Below, piece after piece: positions 16,308-25,281 of a stretch of DNA of 64,000 bases; the stretch's first letter is position 1; every line of letters begins with the position of its first letter. Made by a program: the position numbers and the translations under genes. This DNA is from an uncultured Actinomycetes bacterium. GTDB taxonomy: Bacteria > Actinomycetota > Acidimicrobiia > Acidimicrobiales > RAAP-2. Where the stretch lies: contig CAIYAP010000002.1 of NCBI GenBank assembly GCA_903924205.1, forward strand, positions 186,001 through 250,000, given 5' to 3'. The notes beneath the pieces were generated by a model. That model was given only the letters and a program-made list of their open reading frames with translations, did not search any database and was not told where the DNA came from.

Positions 16308-17401
16308 GCCGTCAACTCCGCTCGCAAAGCGTTGTAGCCCGGCTTGATGACCGAGTTAATCAGCTCCAGTCGCTGATCGAAGGGGAAGAAGGCGCTCTTC
16401 ATGGTATTGATGGTGACCCACTGCATTTCGTCCACACCCCAACCGAAAGCGTCCTGACACGAGCTGAATTCATCACTGAGGGTGATGCCACTCATGAGAC
16501 GATTGTCCGTGTTCAACGTGATACGAAAACCCAATTGGCGCAATAGCTCAATCGGATGCTCCGCGAAGGTGGCGGCGGCGCCCGTGTGCACGTTGCTGGT
16601 CGGGCAGAGTTCCAAGGGAACGCGGCGGTCACGGACGAAGTTGGCGAGGCGGCCCAACTTCCACTCGCCATCAACGAACTGAATGTCGTCGACGATGCGC
16701 ACTCCGTGGCCCAGGCGCTCCGCGCCACAGTGCTGCAAGGCCTCCCAAATAGACGGCAGACCGAAGGCCTCACCGGCATGAATGGTGATGTGGAAGTTTT
16801 CCTTGTGGACGAACTCAAACGCATCAAGGTGCAAGGTCGGCGGGAAACCCTTCTCCGGGCCGGCAACGTCGAAACCCACGACGCCCTGGTCACGGTAACG
16901 GACGGCCAACTCGGCGATTTGTAACGAATGCGCCGCTTGACGCATGGCGCAGAGCAGCGCGCGAACAACGATCGCGTGACCTTCCGCCGCCGCCTCGCGC
17001 ACCCCCGCGGCAAACCCCGCCATGACGGCCTCAACAATCTCGTCGAGCGAGAGACCCTTTTCGATATGCAGTTCGGGGGCAAAGCGCACCTCGGCGTACA
17101 CCACGCCATCACGAGCGAGATCCAGCGCACATTCGGCGGCCACACGATGCAGTGCACCCGTGGTCTGCATGACTCCCACCGTGTGCTCAAAGGCGGCCAG
17201 ATAACGAACGAGGTCAGTGGCCCCGTCGTCTTGAACGAACCAGTTGGTCAATTCAGTCAAATCCGTGCTCGGCAACTTGTCGTAACCGGTCTCGGCAGCT
17301 AGCTCGATCACCGTGAGCGGTCGCACGCCCCCATCGAGGTGGTCGTGCAGAAGAACTTTCGGAGCACGTCGGATCTGGTCGGTGGAGAGAAGAGTCGTCA
17401 T
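16304..17401 (-). CDS. add: Adenosine deaminase
   Basis: Converts (deoxy)adenosine to (deoxy)inosine, a substrate for the neighbouring purine phosphorylase. In 365 residues: N-terminal zinc motif HDHLDG (about 19-24), HAGEA (about 207-211) with the catalytic Glu, a zinc His in LGHGVRI and an Asp in NTDNRLMS (about 305-312). It follows deoA by 15 bases but has its own leaderless-type -10 box right before its ATG, so it may be transcribed apart from the pyrimidine genes. Confidence 0.95.
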   Translation of the reverse strand: MTTLLSTDQIRRAPKVLLHDHLDGGVRPLTVIELAAETGYDKLPSTDLTELTNWFVQDDGATDLVRYLAAFEHTVGVMQTTGALHRVAAECALDLARDGVVYAEVRFAPELHIEKGLSLDEIVEAVMAGFAAGVREAAAEGHAIVVRALLCAMRQAAHSLQIAELAVRYRDQGVVGFDVAGPEKGFPPTLHLDAFEFVHKENFHITIHAGEAFGLPSIWEALQHCGAERLGHGVRIVDDIQFVDGEWKLGRLANFVRDRRVPLELCPTSNVHTGAAATFAEHPIELLRQLGFRITLNTDNRLMSGITLSDEFSSCQDAFGWGVDEMQWVTINTMKSAFFPFDQRLELINSVIKPGYNALRAELTA

Positions 17402-17407
17402 CTCCCT

Positions 17408-17413
17408 AGCGTA
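17408..17413 (-). promoter_or_regulatory. Leaderless-type -10 box of add
   Basis: TACGCT on the minus strand, six bases, then the add ATG at 17401. It lies in the 15-base gap after deoA, so add could be transcribed independently inside the cdd-deoA-add run. Confidence 0.45.
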
Positions 17414-17416
17414 GAA

Positions 17417-18694
17417 CTAAACGATGCGATCAATGATGAGTGGCCGCGTCGCTCGCACCTCGCCATCGAGTTCGATGGCTGTCTCGAGGGCCGCCCTTCC
17501 GAACTGAAGGTGCGCGTCGTCGTCAGCATGAAGTTCAAACAACGGTTGACCTACCGAGACATGGTCGCCTTCGCGAACAAGCACCTTGAGCCCCGCGGCG
17601 TCACTCACCGGGTCCTCCTTGCGGGCGCGACCGGCACCCAAGCGCCATGCGGAGATGCCAATCGACAGGGAGTCCAATGAGGTAATCACCCCATCGCGCT
17701 CGGCCGTAACGGTCTGTATGAGGGGCGCCACGCGCAACGCCGCACCAGGGTCACCGCCTTGGGCGGCCACCATCTGACACCACACCTCGAAGGCCGACCC
17801 GTCATCGAGCTTCTTCTCGACATCGATGTCAATCCCCGCCAGCGCCACCATCTCGCGTGCCAGCGCGAGCGTTTCTTCGCGAATATCCGATGGACCGCCG
17901 CCACGCAGAACATCAATGGACTCAAGAACTTCAAGACCATTCCCGACCGCAATTCCCAGGGGCACGTCCATGTTGGTGAGCAGTGCCGTCGTGCGAACGC
18001 CGTTCGCATTGCCCAGCGCCACCATCGTGGCTGCCAATTCGCGCGCCTTACCTTCATCGCTCATGAATGCACCTCGACCCGTTTTCACATCGAGCACCAA
18101 ACTGGCGGTACCTTCGGCAATCTTCTTTGACATGATGGACGAGGAAATAAGGGGGATGGACTCCACCGTCGCCGTCACGTCACGCAGGGCGTAGAGCTTG
18201 CGATCCGCGGGAGCCAATCCATCGCCGGCGGCACAAATAACGACGCCCACCTCTTCTAGTTGGCGACGCATCTCGTCGTTCGAGAGGTGCGCGCGCCATC
18301 CGGCAATCGCTTCCATTTTGTCCAAGGTGCCACCGGTGTGGCCGAGGCCCCGACCGGACAGTTGCGGAACGGCCGCGCCGCACGCGGCCACGAGGGGGCA
18401 GAGGATGAGTGAAATTTTGTCGCCGACACCACCCGTGGAGTGCTTGTCAACGGTGGGACGCGAGAGTCCTGACAAGTCGAGCCTCTCGCCCGACTCGATC
18501 ATGGCCGCGGTCCATTCGGCCAACTCATGGGGAACCATGCCCCGGAAGAAGATTGCCATCAGCAAGGATGACATTTGCTCCTCGGCGACCGCACCGGCCA
18601 CGTAGGCCTCGAGAACCCAGCGGATCATGTCGGGGCTCAATTCGCCGCCGTCACGTTTTTGCTTGATGACCTCCACGGCCGCAAAGCGGCTCAC
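17417..18694 (-). CDS. deoA: Thymidine phosphorylase
   Basis: Phosphorolysis of thymidine and deoxyuridine to base plus 2-deoxyribose-1-phosphate. The 425-residue protein has the glycosyltransferase-family-3 signature in two blocks: the phosphate site KHSTGGVGDK (about 82-91) and SGRGLGHTGGTLDK (about 111-124). The C-terminal pyrimidine phosphorylase domain is also there (GRARKEDPVS near 360). The start overlaps the cdd stop by four bases, coupling deamination of (deoxy)cytidine to cleavage of the product. Uridine may also be a substrate. Confidence 0.95.
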   Translation of the reverse strand: MSRFAAVEVIKQKRDGGELSPDMIRWVLEAYVAGAVAEEQMSSLLMAIFFRGMVPHELAEWTAAMIESGERLDLSGLSRPTVDKHSTGGVGDKISLILCPLVAACGAAVPQLSGRGLGHTGGTLDKMEAIAGWRAHLSNDEMRRQLEEVGVVICAAGDGLAPADRKLYALRDVTATVESIPLISSSIMSKKIAEGTASLVLDVKTGRGAFMSDEGKARELAATMVALGNANGVRTTALLTNMDVPLGIAVGNGLEVLESIDVLRGGGPSDIREETLALAREMVALAGIDIDVEKKLDDGSAFEVWCQMVAAQGGDPGAALRVAPLIQTVTAERDGVITSLDSLSIGISAWRLGAGRARKEDPVSDAAGLKVLVREGDHVSVGQPLFELHADDDAHLQFGRAALETAIELDGEVRATRPLIIDRIV

Positions 18695-19110
18695 GCCTCA
18701 CTCCGAGCGTCGAGATCAGCTGGACCAAATGCGCCAGGAATCAGCGTGTCCAGAAGTGCGGACGACTCGGGCCGGTCGCCACATACTTCGAGCTGCGGTC
18801 CTCCGTGCTCGAAGAGGAGCTGACGACAGCGGCCACACGGCGTGAGATGCTCTCCATCCCCGGCCACCACCATCACGGCAGCCAAACGTCCACCACCTTG
18901 ACGCGCCAAATCGCTTACCAGCGAGCATTCCGCGCACAGCGTCAGGCCGTAGCTGGCGTTCTCCACGTTCTGGCCAGTAATGAGCCGACCATCGGTCGTG
19001 AGGGCGGCGGCGCCGACGCGCAGTTTGGAGTACGGGGCGTAGGCACGGGCGGCTGCTTGTTGTGCTTCGTGGCGCAGCATTGTCCACTGATCATTCGAGA
19101 GGGGGCTCAT
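18691..19110 (-). CDS. cdd: Cytidine deaminase
   Basis: Hydrolytic deamination of (deoxy)cytidine to (deoxy)uridine. The 139-residue single-domain tetrameric form is seen: AAARAYAPYSKLRVGAA near the start, the catalytic CAECS (about 58-62; Cys ligand and Glu acid) and PCGRCRQ (about 92-98; two zinc Cys). ATG 19110 is exactly six bases from a TAATTT -10 box, so the transcript is probably leaderless. First gene of the cdd-deoA-add run; divergent from psuG. Confidence 0.95.
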   Translation of the reverse strand: MSPLSNDQWTMLRHEAQQAAARAYAPYSKLRVGAAALTTDGRLITGQNVENASYGLTLCAECSLVSDLARQGGGRLAAVMVVAGDGEHLTPCGRCRQLLFEHGGPQLEVCGDRPESSALLDTLIPGAFGPADLDARSEA

Positions 19111-19116
19111 ATGACC

Positions 19117-19126
19117 AAATTACACT
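19117..19126. promoter_or_regulatory. Bidirectional leaderless promoter between cdd and psuG
   Basis: The plus strand reads AAATTACACT. TACACT (19121-19126) plus six bases leads to the psuG ATG at 19133. On the other strand TAATTT (19122-19117) plus six bases leads to the cdd ATG at 19110. The two -10 boxes share a TA step, so initiation in the two directions must be mutually exclusive at any moment. Confidence 0.5.
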
Positions 19127-19132
19127 TGATGC

Positions 19133-20059
19133 ATGAGCCAGCGATCCGCCCACTTGCCCGTTGTCGTTAGTGACGAGGTGGCCACCGCTCTCGCGGAGAA
19201 GCGTCCCGTGGTGGCGCTCGAAACCACGATCATTTCTCACGGACTGCCCTTCCCCACCAATCGAGAAGTTGCCGACCTCTGTGAAGCGGCCGTGCGGGCG
19301 TCCGACAGCGTGCCCGCCACCATCGGCATCATTGATGGTGTCATTCATGTCGGCCTGAACTCATCGCAGATCGACCTCATGGCCGACCCCCTCTCGTCAG
19401 TGACGAAGGCCTCCACTCGTGATCTCGGTGCCGTGGTGGCCCGCGGATTGCATGGAGCCACGACCGTAGCCGGCACCATTGCCATCGCTCGCCACGTGGG
19501 CATCGATGTCATGGCCACCGGCGGTCTGGGCGGCGTTCATCGTGGCGCATCGGAATCCTTTGATGAATCACACGACCTGGTCGCCCTATCGCGAACGTCC
19601 ATCGTGGTGGTTGCCAGTGGCTGTAAGTCCATTTTGGATGTGGGCGCCACGTTGGAACGCCTCGACACCCTGGGCGTCAGCATCGTGGGCTATCACACTG
19701 ACAACTTCCCCGGTTTCTATCGCCACTCCACCGAATTTCCCATTGATTGGCGTAGCGACACGGCGGCCGACATCGCCCGCATCTTTGCTGGTCACCGTGT
19801 CATTTCGGGTACCGCGGTGGTCGTTGCCAATCCGGTGCCCCGTGATCGGCAGCTCGACGAAGCGCTACACGATGCCGCCCTCGCCGAAGGCCTTCGCCGC
19901 GTGGCGGCCGGCAAAGTAACCGGCAAAGCGGTGACTCCCGTGCTGCTGTCGGCTTTCGCGGAGTTCACCTCAGGGGTCTCCGTCACCGTCAACACTGATC
20001 TTGTGGTGAATAACTCCACCGTCGCCGGCCAGATAGCCGCCGAACTCACATCTCGATGA
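19133..20059 (+). CDS. psuG: Pseudouridine-5'-phosphate glycosidase
   Basis: Breaks the C-C glycosidic bond of pseudouridine-5'-phosphate to uracil and ribose-5-phosphate, so pseudouridine from RNA turnover can be used. The 308-residue protein shows family blocks VALETTIISHGLPFP (about 23-37), GATTVAGT (about 109-116), ATGGLGGVHRGA (about 127-138) and NTDLVVNNSTVA near the end. It overlaps the kinase gene by four bases. The order psuG then kinase beside deoA and cdd places pseudouridine in the same salvage programme as ordinary nucleosides. Confidence 0.95.
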   Translation: MSQRSAHLPVVVSDEVATALAEKRPVVALETTIISHGLPFPTNREVADLCEAAVRASDSVPATIGIIDGVIHVGLNSSQIDLMADPLSSVTKASTRDLGAVVARGLHGATTVAGTIAIARHVGIDVMATGGLGGVHRGASESFDESHDLVALSRTSIVVVASGCKSILDVGATLERLDTLGVSIVGYHTDNFPGFYRHSTEFPIDWRSDTAADIARIFAGHRVISGTAVVVANPVPRDRQLDEALHDAALAEGLRRVAAGKVTGKAVTPVLLSAFAEFTSGVSVTVNTDLVVNNSTVAGQIAAELTSR

Positions 20060-20901
20060 GCACTCCCCACCTTCTCGTCGCGGGTCACATCATGATGGAT
20101 GTGATTGTTCGCCCCGAGTCGGCTATCGCACCCACCAGCGACACCCCCTCGGAGGTATCGATCTCCCGCGGTGGAGCCGGCGCCAACATTGCCCGGTCAG
20201 CACACGCCGCGGGCATTACCGCCACCTTCGTGGGCGCTATCGGCGACGACCTCATCGGAAAATTAGTGGCGTCGCAATTCGATTTCCCCGTCCAGTTTCA
20301 GCCCTCCCCCCAGCCCACCGGATCATTGGTCGCGCTGGTGCACGCCGACGGTCAGCGAGCCATGTTGACGCAGGCGGGTGCGAATGACGATTTGTCCGCT
20401 GACTTCCTCACTCAGGCGCTCGACACGCACCAACCCGACTGGTTTCATCTGTCGGGTTACGTCATTTTGTCGCCCGCAACCCGTGCGGCGGGTCGGGCGG
20501 CCATTGCCCACGCTCGACAACTCGGCATACCCGTTTCGACCGATGCCTGTTCGGTGGGGCCGCTCATGACAATGGGCCCGAAGAATTTCATTGACGCCAT
20601 CAACGGCATCACGTTGCTCTGCAGCAATGCCGAAGAGTTTGACGTCCTTGCTTCCCACCTCGGTGGTACGGACCTAGATCTATTAACCACACTTGGTGCG
20701 GCGGGGGCACGTTTCTCCCATCACGGCGACCGCTGGGAAGTCCCCGCCGTCGCCACGCAGGTAGTCGACACCACGGGAGCGGGTGACGCAGCGACCGGCG
20801 CATTCTTGGCTTCGCGTCTGCTAAATCCAGATCCCGAGCTGGCCCTGCGGGCAGCCATGCGCCAAGCCGCCGAGGTCATCTCACGGCTCGGCGCCCACTG
20901 A
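20056..20901 (+). CDS. psuK: PfkB-family kinase, probable pseudouridine kinase
   Basis: Ribokinase-like sugar or nucleoside kinase of 281 residues. It has an N-terminal glycine pair SRGGAGANIARSAHAAG (about 35-51) and the C-terminal anion-hole DTTGAGDAATGAF (about 238-250), with the catalytic Asp. The coupled position after psuG makes pseudouridine the likely substrate, giving the 5'-phosphate the glycosidase needs. Other nucleosides or ribose are possible by sequence alone. It ends two bases before the convergent ABC permease gene. Confidence 0.88.
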   Translation: MSTPHLLVAGHIMMDVIVRPESAIAPTSDTPSEVSISRGGAGANIARSAHAAGITATFVGAIGDDLIGKLVASQFDFPVQFQPSPQPTGSLVALVHADGQRAMLTQAGANDDLSADFLTQALDTHQPDWFHLSGYVILSPATRAAGRAAIAHARQLGIPVSTDACSVGPLMTMGPKNFIDAINGITLLCSNAEEFDVLASHLGGTDLDLLTTLGAAGARFSHHGDRWEVPAVATQVVDTTGAGDAATGAFLASRLLNPDPELALRAAMRQAAEVISRLGAH

Positions 20902-20902
20902 G

Positions 20903-22402
20903 TTATTCGCGACTGAACGGAATACCGTCAGCGGCGGGCGGGCGGATGCGCCCCACCAGACCGGCCACCGCCGCAATGGTGATGATGTAGGGCAGCGCAC
21001 TAATGAACTGCTGCGGAATCACCAACTGGCTCAGGTAGATGTTCAGGTTCGCACTCATGGCGATCGTGAAGCCAAAGAGCAGTGAGGCGGCGAGAGCCCC
21101 GTAGGGGCGCCAGCGACCGAAGATCATGATGGCCAAGGCGATGTAACCGTAACCGTTGGTCATGCCGTAACTGAACGATGAACCGGGTCCCACGGTGAAC
21201 GCCGCACCACCAATGCCCGCGATGAATCCACCCAAGATCACGGCGCCGTAACGCATACGCGATACCGACACGCCCACCGTCTCTGAGGCGATGGGCTTCT
21301 CGCCCACTGAGCGAACGCGTAGTCCCCATCGGGTGCGGTACAGCAGGATATTCACTGCCACCACCATCAAGACCGCGACGAACACCAAGACGTTCTGATC
21401 GAAGAGGACTGGTCCCAACACGGGAATCTTGGAGAGACCGGGCACCGCCCACACCGGCAAGGGCTCAGACTGATTCAGGTTCTGGTGGAAATTCAATACC
21501 TGCGAGCTAAGGAATTGAGTGATGGCGCTACAGAAGGCCACAATCACCACGCCGACAATGACTTGGTCGGCCTTGTAACGAAGCGCCATAACGGCGAGCA
21601 AAGAACCCATCAGGGCGCCGAACACGCCACCCAGCAACACAGCGAAGGTTTTGGATATTCCCGCCCCATTAAACGCACTGGCAAACATGACCGCACTCAT
21701 TGCGCCGACCATGAACTGGCCCTCAATGGCGATATTCACGACACCGGAACGTTCGCAAATGGTGCCCGAGAGAGAGCCGAACATGAGGCACGTGGCGGCC
21801 GACACCGACAGGGCGAGCAGCGAGGTCAACTGGAGGTGAAGTCCCGACACGTCTGACCCACGCGCCACCCACACCAAGAAGGTGAGCAGAAAAGCAATCA
21901 GTGCGGCGTAGAGGGTGGCTGACGCGCCACGGTCATAGCGCTTCCAGGCGAGGTATCCGCCCGCGAGCAGTGAGAGGACTCCAATAACCAGCCCCACCAC
22001 GTGTACGGGAACGGTCCACGATCGCAAGATGCCGTCGACATTCACGTGGAGCCACAAGGAAATCGGCCACAGTGCCAGCGCTATGGCGATGATACGAACC
22101 GCCAGCGTGCCTGAGCGTGGAAGAGCGAAGCGGCGACCTTGCGTCGTCGCGATCGCGCTGATTCCCGCCAGCAAGAGAGCGGCGGCGAGAACGATGACGC
22201 GCCACGCTCCAGAGAGTTCGGGCATGCTGGTCGAACTATTGGCGCCGAACTCGATAGTGGTGTTCAGACCCGGGTGAGTCTGGCCCATCCACACGATTTC
22301 CAAGATTCCAAAGATTGCGGTGGTGATGCCATAGGCACGAGCCCGGCCGCGCGAGACCGCCCTCAGATTTTCGAGGGTGACAATTTCGACTGACGTGCTC
22401 AT
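20903..22402 (-). CDS. ABC transporter permease of nucleoside (BMP-type) importer, second subunit
   Basis: Integral membrane permease of the branched-chain/BMP class, 499 residues with about twelve hydrophobic segments, including extra N-terminal ones. The conserved core GSLSGTICERSGVVNIAIEG (about 220-239) and the late GGAAFTVGPGSSF block fit nucleoside permeases such as NupQ. ATG 22402 overlaps the preceding permease stop as ATGA; an in-frame start further upstream (22618) would lie inside that gene. It forms the channel together with the next gene. Located directly beside psuK and the other salvage genes, so nucleosides are the expected cargo. Confidence 0.9.
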   Translation of the reverse strand: MSTSVEIVTLENLRAVSRGRARAYGITTAIFGILEIVWMGQTHPGLNTTIEFGANSSTSMPELSGAWRVIVLAAALLLAGISAIATTQGRRFALPRSGTLAVRIIAIALALWPISLWLHVNVDGILRSWTVPVHVVGLVIGVLSLLAGGYLAWKRYDRGASATLYAALIAFLLTFLVWVARGSDVSGLHLQLTSLLALSVSAATCLMFGSLSGTICERSGVVNIAIEGQFMVGAMSAVMFASAFNGAGISKTFAVLLGGVFGALMGSLLAVMALRYKADQVIVGVVIVAFCSAITQFLSSQVLNFHQNLNQSEPLPVWAVPGLSKIPVLGPVLFDQNVLVFVAVLMVVAVNILLYRTRWGLRVRSVGEKPIASETVGVSVSRMRYGAVILGGFIAGIGGAAFTVGPGSSFSYGMTNGYGYIALAIMIFGRWRPYGALAASLLFGFTIAMSANLNIYLSQLVIPQQFISALPYIITIAAVAGLVGRIRPPAADGIPFSRE

Positions 22403-23655
22403 GCCGCTGCTCCTTGTGCGTTCACTGCGGCACGACGAGCGGGCTCGCGGAGTTTGAACATTTCGATAATGAGTGCGGGGGTAGCCACACAGAAGACCAC
22501 GACCGCCTGGATGACCTGTGCCAGCGAGTAGTCGATATTCGTTGGGGTGACCGCCTGCATGATGTGTCCGCCCGTTGCCATTGCGCCAAAGAAGATGGCG
22601 CCGAAGAACACGCCCCACGGACGGTTACGGCCGAGGAGAGCAACGGTGATGGCATCAAAACCATACGAGCCACCGAAGGTGGGAGAAATATGGTGGTCAA
22701 CACCGGCGACCTGCATCATTCCCGACAAGCCCAGCACGCCACCGGCCAAGGCCAAGGTGACAATCGTCGATCGACGAACATTGATGCCCGCCGTACGCGC
22801 GGCTTCCGCATTACGGCCTACCGCCAAAAGTTCGAAACCTGTTTTTGATCGATCGAAGAACCACTGCGTCCCAAAGACTGCGACGATGGCAAAGACGAAG
22901 CCAAAGTTGAAATAGAGAGTGGTGGAGATATGGCTCAGGAACTCGGGCAGCTGAGCCGAGGGGTTGATGGTCTTTGACAAACCATCGAGGATGCCGGGTT
23001 GGGCAAAGAGCGGCTGAATCAGCAGATAACCCATCACCAACACCACGATGTAGTTGGTCATCATGGTCACGATGACTTCGTGAGCACCGGTGTACGCCTT
23101 CAGGACGCCGGCGAAACCGCCCAGTAATCCCCCGACGATGATTGCCGCCACAATTTCTAGAGAAATCTCAACGACCGGCGTGAAGTTGAAAGTGAAGCCC
23201 ACCCAGGCGGCGGCCATGCCGCCACCGATGATCTGACCTCGCCCACCGATGTCAAAGAGCCCGGAGCGAAAACCAATGGCCAGGCCCAGGCCGGCGACGA
23301 TGAGGGGCGTGGCGTACGACAACGTGCCCGCCAGCGGCGTGATGAAAGTGGAGAAGTTTTCCGTCGACCAATGATGGAGCAACACATTGGTGGCGTGGAA
23401 ATTAATCACGGAACCCTGGAAGATCATCTCGTACGCGTACCAGACAGTCCGCAACGTCAGGGTGATTGTGCCACCCGGGTGCGAAAAGAATCCACCCCAG
23501 GACGCGGTGAGTAAAGGTGTCGTGAAGATGATGAGAAGTCCGCCGAGCACGATTGCTATCGAGATGGCGCAGAGCAGCACCATGGCCATGTTGGCCTCAC
23601 GCACGCGCATCGCCACTCGCAACAACGTGGGTGTTGATTCAACTGACTCGCTCAT
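22399..23655 (-). CDS. ABC transporter permease of nucleoside (BMP-type) importer, first subunit
   Basis: Membrane permease of 418 residues, about ten hydrophobic segments. The family hallmark FRSGLFDIGGRGQIIGG (about 130-146) is present, followed by GAHEVIVTMMTNYI (about 190-203). Its start overlaps the ATPase stop by four bases and its stop overlaps the second permease start by four. Partner of the second permease in the heterodimeric channel. Confidence 0.92.
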   Translation of the reverse strand: MSESVESTPTLLRVAMRVREANMAMVLLCAISIAIVLGGLLIIFTTPLLTASWGGFFSHPGGTITLTLRTVWYAYEMIFQGSVINFHATNVLLHHWSTENFSTFITPLAGTLSYATPLIVAGLGLAIGFRSGLFDIGGRGQIIGGGMAAAWVGFTFNFTPVVEISLEIVAAIIVGGLLGGFAGVLKAYTGAHEVIVTMMTNYIVVLVMGYLLIQPLFAQPGILDGLSKTINPSAQLPEFLSHISTTLYFNFGFVFAIVAVFGTQWFFDRSKTGFELLAVGRNAEAARTAGINVRRSTIVTLALAGGVLGLSGMMQVAGVDHHISPTFGGSYGFDAITVALLGRNRPWGVFFGAIFFGAMATGGHIMQAVTPTNIDYSLAQVIQAVVVFCVATPALIIEMFKLREPARRAAVNAQGAAA

Positions 23656-25184
23656 GCCTGTTCCTCACTTGTCGCCGCGTTTCCCGCACCGGCCATCATC
23701 AGGCCAATGTCCTCACGACTGGTGGTCGGAGGAACGATGCCTTGAATTTTTCCGTCGTACATGACCGCAATTCGGTCCCCCAGAGCCAGAACTTCGTCCA
23801 ACTCACTCGACACAATGATCACCGCGACATTGGCGTCACGATTCGCCACGATTTGTCGGTGCATGTATTCAATTGAACCCACGTCGAGACCTCGAGTGGG
23901 CTGCGAACAAATCAGGACGCGTAGCTCTCGTGAGAGTTCACGAGCAATGACGACCTTTTGCTGGTTGCCACCTGACAGGCTGCCCGCCTCGAGCTCGGGA
24001 CCCTGCGTGCGGATATCGAAATCGGTGATCTGTGTGCGGGCATTCTCTCGAATCGCGCGCAACTTACGACCGAAGCGGCCGTGGTATCGAGGGTCTGACA
24101 ATTGGTCAAGAACAAGGTTGTCCTCCACGGGCAGGGAGAGAACGAGGCCATGACGTTGCCGGTCTTCGGGAACGTGACCAATGCCCGCGTGGAGAATATC
24201 GCGAACTGCGGCACCGGCAAGGTTGCCGTCGTACCCCTTAAGAATCACTGAACCCGACGTGACACCGCGAAGTCCGGTGAGTGCCTCCACGAGTTCTGTT
24301 TGGCCGTTACCTTGCACGCCCGCAATGGCCAAGATTTCACCGGCGTGCACATCAAAACTCACACTCTTGACGGCGGTGAGGCCTCGGTCTTCTTCGACGA
24401 GCAGGTCGCGGACTTCCAGGACGACATCACCGGGTGCTGCCGGCTTCTTGTCAACAACCAGATTCACTGAACGACCCACCATCATCGTGGCGAGGTCTTC
24501 TTCGTTCGTCTCGGCGGGTGTGGTGGATCCCACCACCTCACCGAGACGCAGCACGGTGATGACGTCGGCAATTTCCAACACTTCGCGCAACTTGTGGGTG
24601 ATGAAAATGATGGACTTACCCATCTCCTTGAGCGACCTCAAAATCATGATGAGCGCATCAGCTTCCTGGGGCGTCAAAACGGCAGTGGGTTCGTCAAGGA
24701 CGAGGAGGTCGGCGTGATGGCTGAGTGCCTTGAGGATTTCGACGCGCTGCTGCGTACCGATAGGTAAGTTCTCGATGGTGGCGTGGGGGTCCACGTCGAA
24801 GTTGTAGCGCTGCGATAATTCAGTAATCATCGTGACGGCTTTGCGGTAATCAACAAAGGGCCACGGGCGAACGGGCTCATCGCCGAGAATCACATTTTCT
24901 GTGACGGAGAAAACGGGGATGAGCATGAAGTGCTGGTGGACCATGCCAATGCCACGCGCGACGGCATCTTTGGGATCGCGGATGGTGACCGGCTCACCGT
25001 CAATCAGGATTTCTCCCGAGTCCGGCGTGAGCATGCCGTAGAGAACGTTCATCAATGTTGACTTGCCCGCGCCATTCTCGCCGAGCAGGCAGTGAATCTC
25101 TCCGGGCTCGACCGTCAAGCTGACGTTGTGATTGGCAACCAGGCTGCCGAAGGACTTGGTAATGCCGCGCAGTTCGAGTCTCAT
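23652..25184 (-). CDS. ABC transporter ATPase with two nucleotide-binding domains (nucleoside/sugar type)
   Basis: 510 residues with tandem ATPase domains, as in RbsA, MglA and NupO. Domain 1: Walker A GENGAGKST (about 36-44) and LVLDEPTA (about 158-165). Domain 2: degenerate Walker A GVQGNGQTE (about 290-298), typical of this subfamily, signature SGGNQQK (about 404-410). It drives import of whatever the BMP protein binds. A TAGGAT box lies 10 bases before the ATG, so besides read-through past the upstream hairpin the gene may have its own short-leader promoter. Confidence 0.94.
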   Translation of the reverse strand: MRLELRGITKSFGSLVANHNVSLTVEPGEIHCLLGENGAGKSTLMNVLYGMLTPDSGEILIDGEPVTIRDPKDAVARGIGMVHQHFMLIPVFSVTENVILGDEPVRPWPFVDYRKAVTMITELSQRYNFDVDPHATIENLPIGTQQRVEILKALSHHADLLVLDEPTAVLTPQEADALIMILRSLKEMGKSIIFITHKLREVLEIADVITVLRLGEVVGSTTPAETNEEDLATMMVGRSVNLVVDKKPAAPGDVVLEVRDLLVEEDRGLTAVKSVSFDVHAGEILAIAGVQGNGQTELVEALTGLRGVTSGSVILKGYDGNLAGAAVRDILHAGIGHVPEDRQRHGLVLSLPVEDNLVLDQLSDPRYHGRFGRKLRAIRENARTQITDFDIRTQGPELEAGSLSGGNQQKVVIARELSRELRVLICSQPTRGLDVGSIEYMHRQIVANRDANVAVIIVSSELDEVLALGDRIAVMYDGKIQGIVPPTTSREDIGLMMAGAGNAATSEEQA

Positions 25185-25193
25185 TAATGGAAA

Positions 25194-25199
25194 ATCCTA
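25194..25199 (-). promoter_or_regulatory. Possible internal -10 box of the ABC ATPase gene
   Basis: TAGGAT on the minus strand, nine bases from the ATG at 25184. The same box and distance occur before valS. It would give a nearly leaderless transcript that bypasses the hairpin upstream. Confidence 0.3.
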
Positions 25200-25219
25200 G
25201 CCGTGTGAGGGGTACAAGC

Positions 25220-25252
25220 CTGAGGGGGCCGGGCATTGCCCGACCCCCTCAG
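25220..25252 (-). promoter_or_regulatory. Stable intercistronic hairpin between binding-protein and ATPase genes
   Basis: On the minus strand a 15-base stem, with one G-U pair and otherwise perfect, closes a three-base loop. It begins 30 bases after the binding-protein stop. No U-run follows, so it is not a standard terminator. Such hairpins commonly protect the upstream message or allow partial termination, raising binding protein over transporter. Confidence 0.7.
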
Positions 25253-25281
25253 AGAGTTAAATACTTTCGCTACGCGACGGC

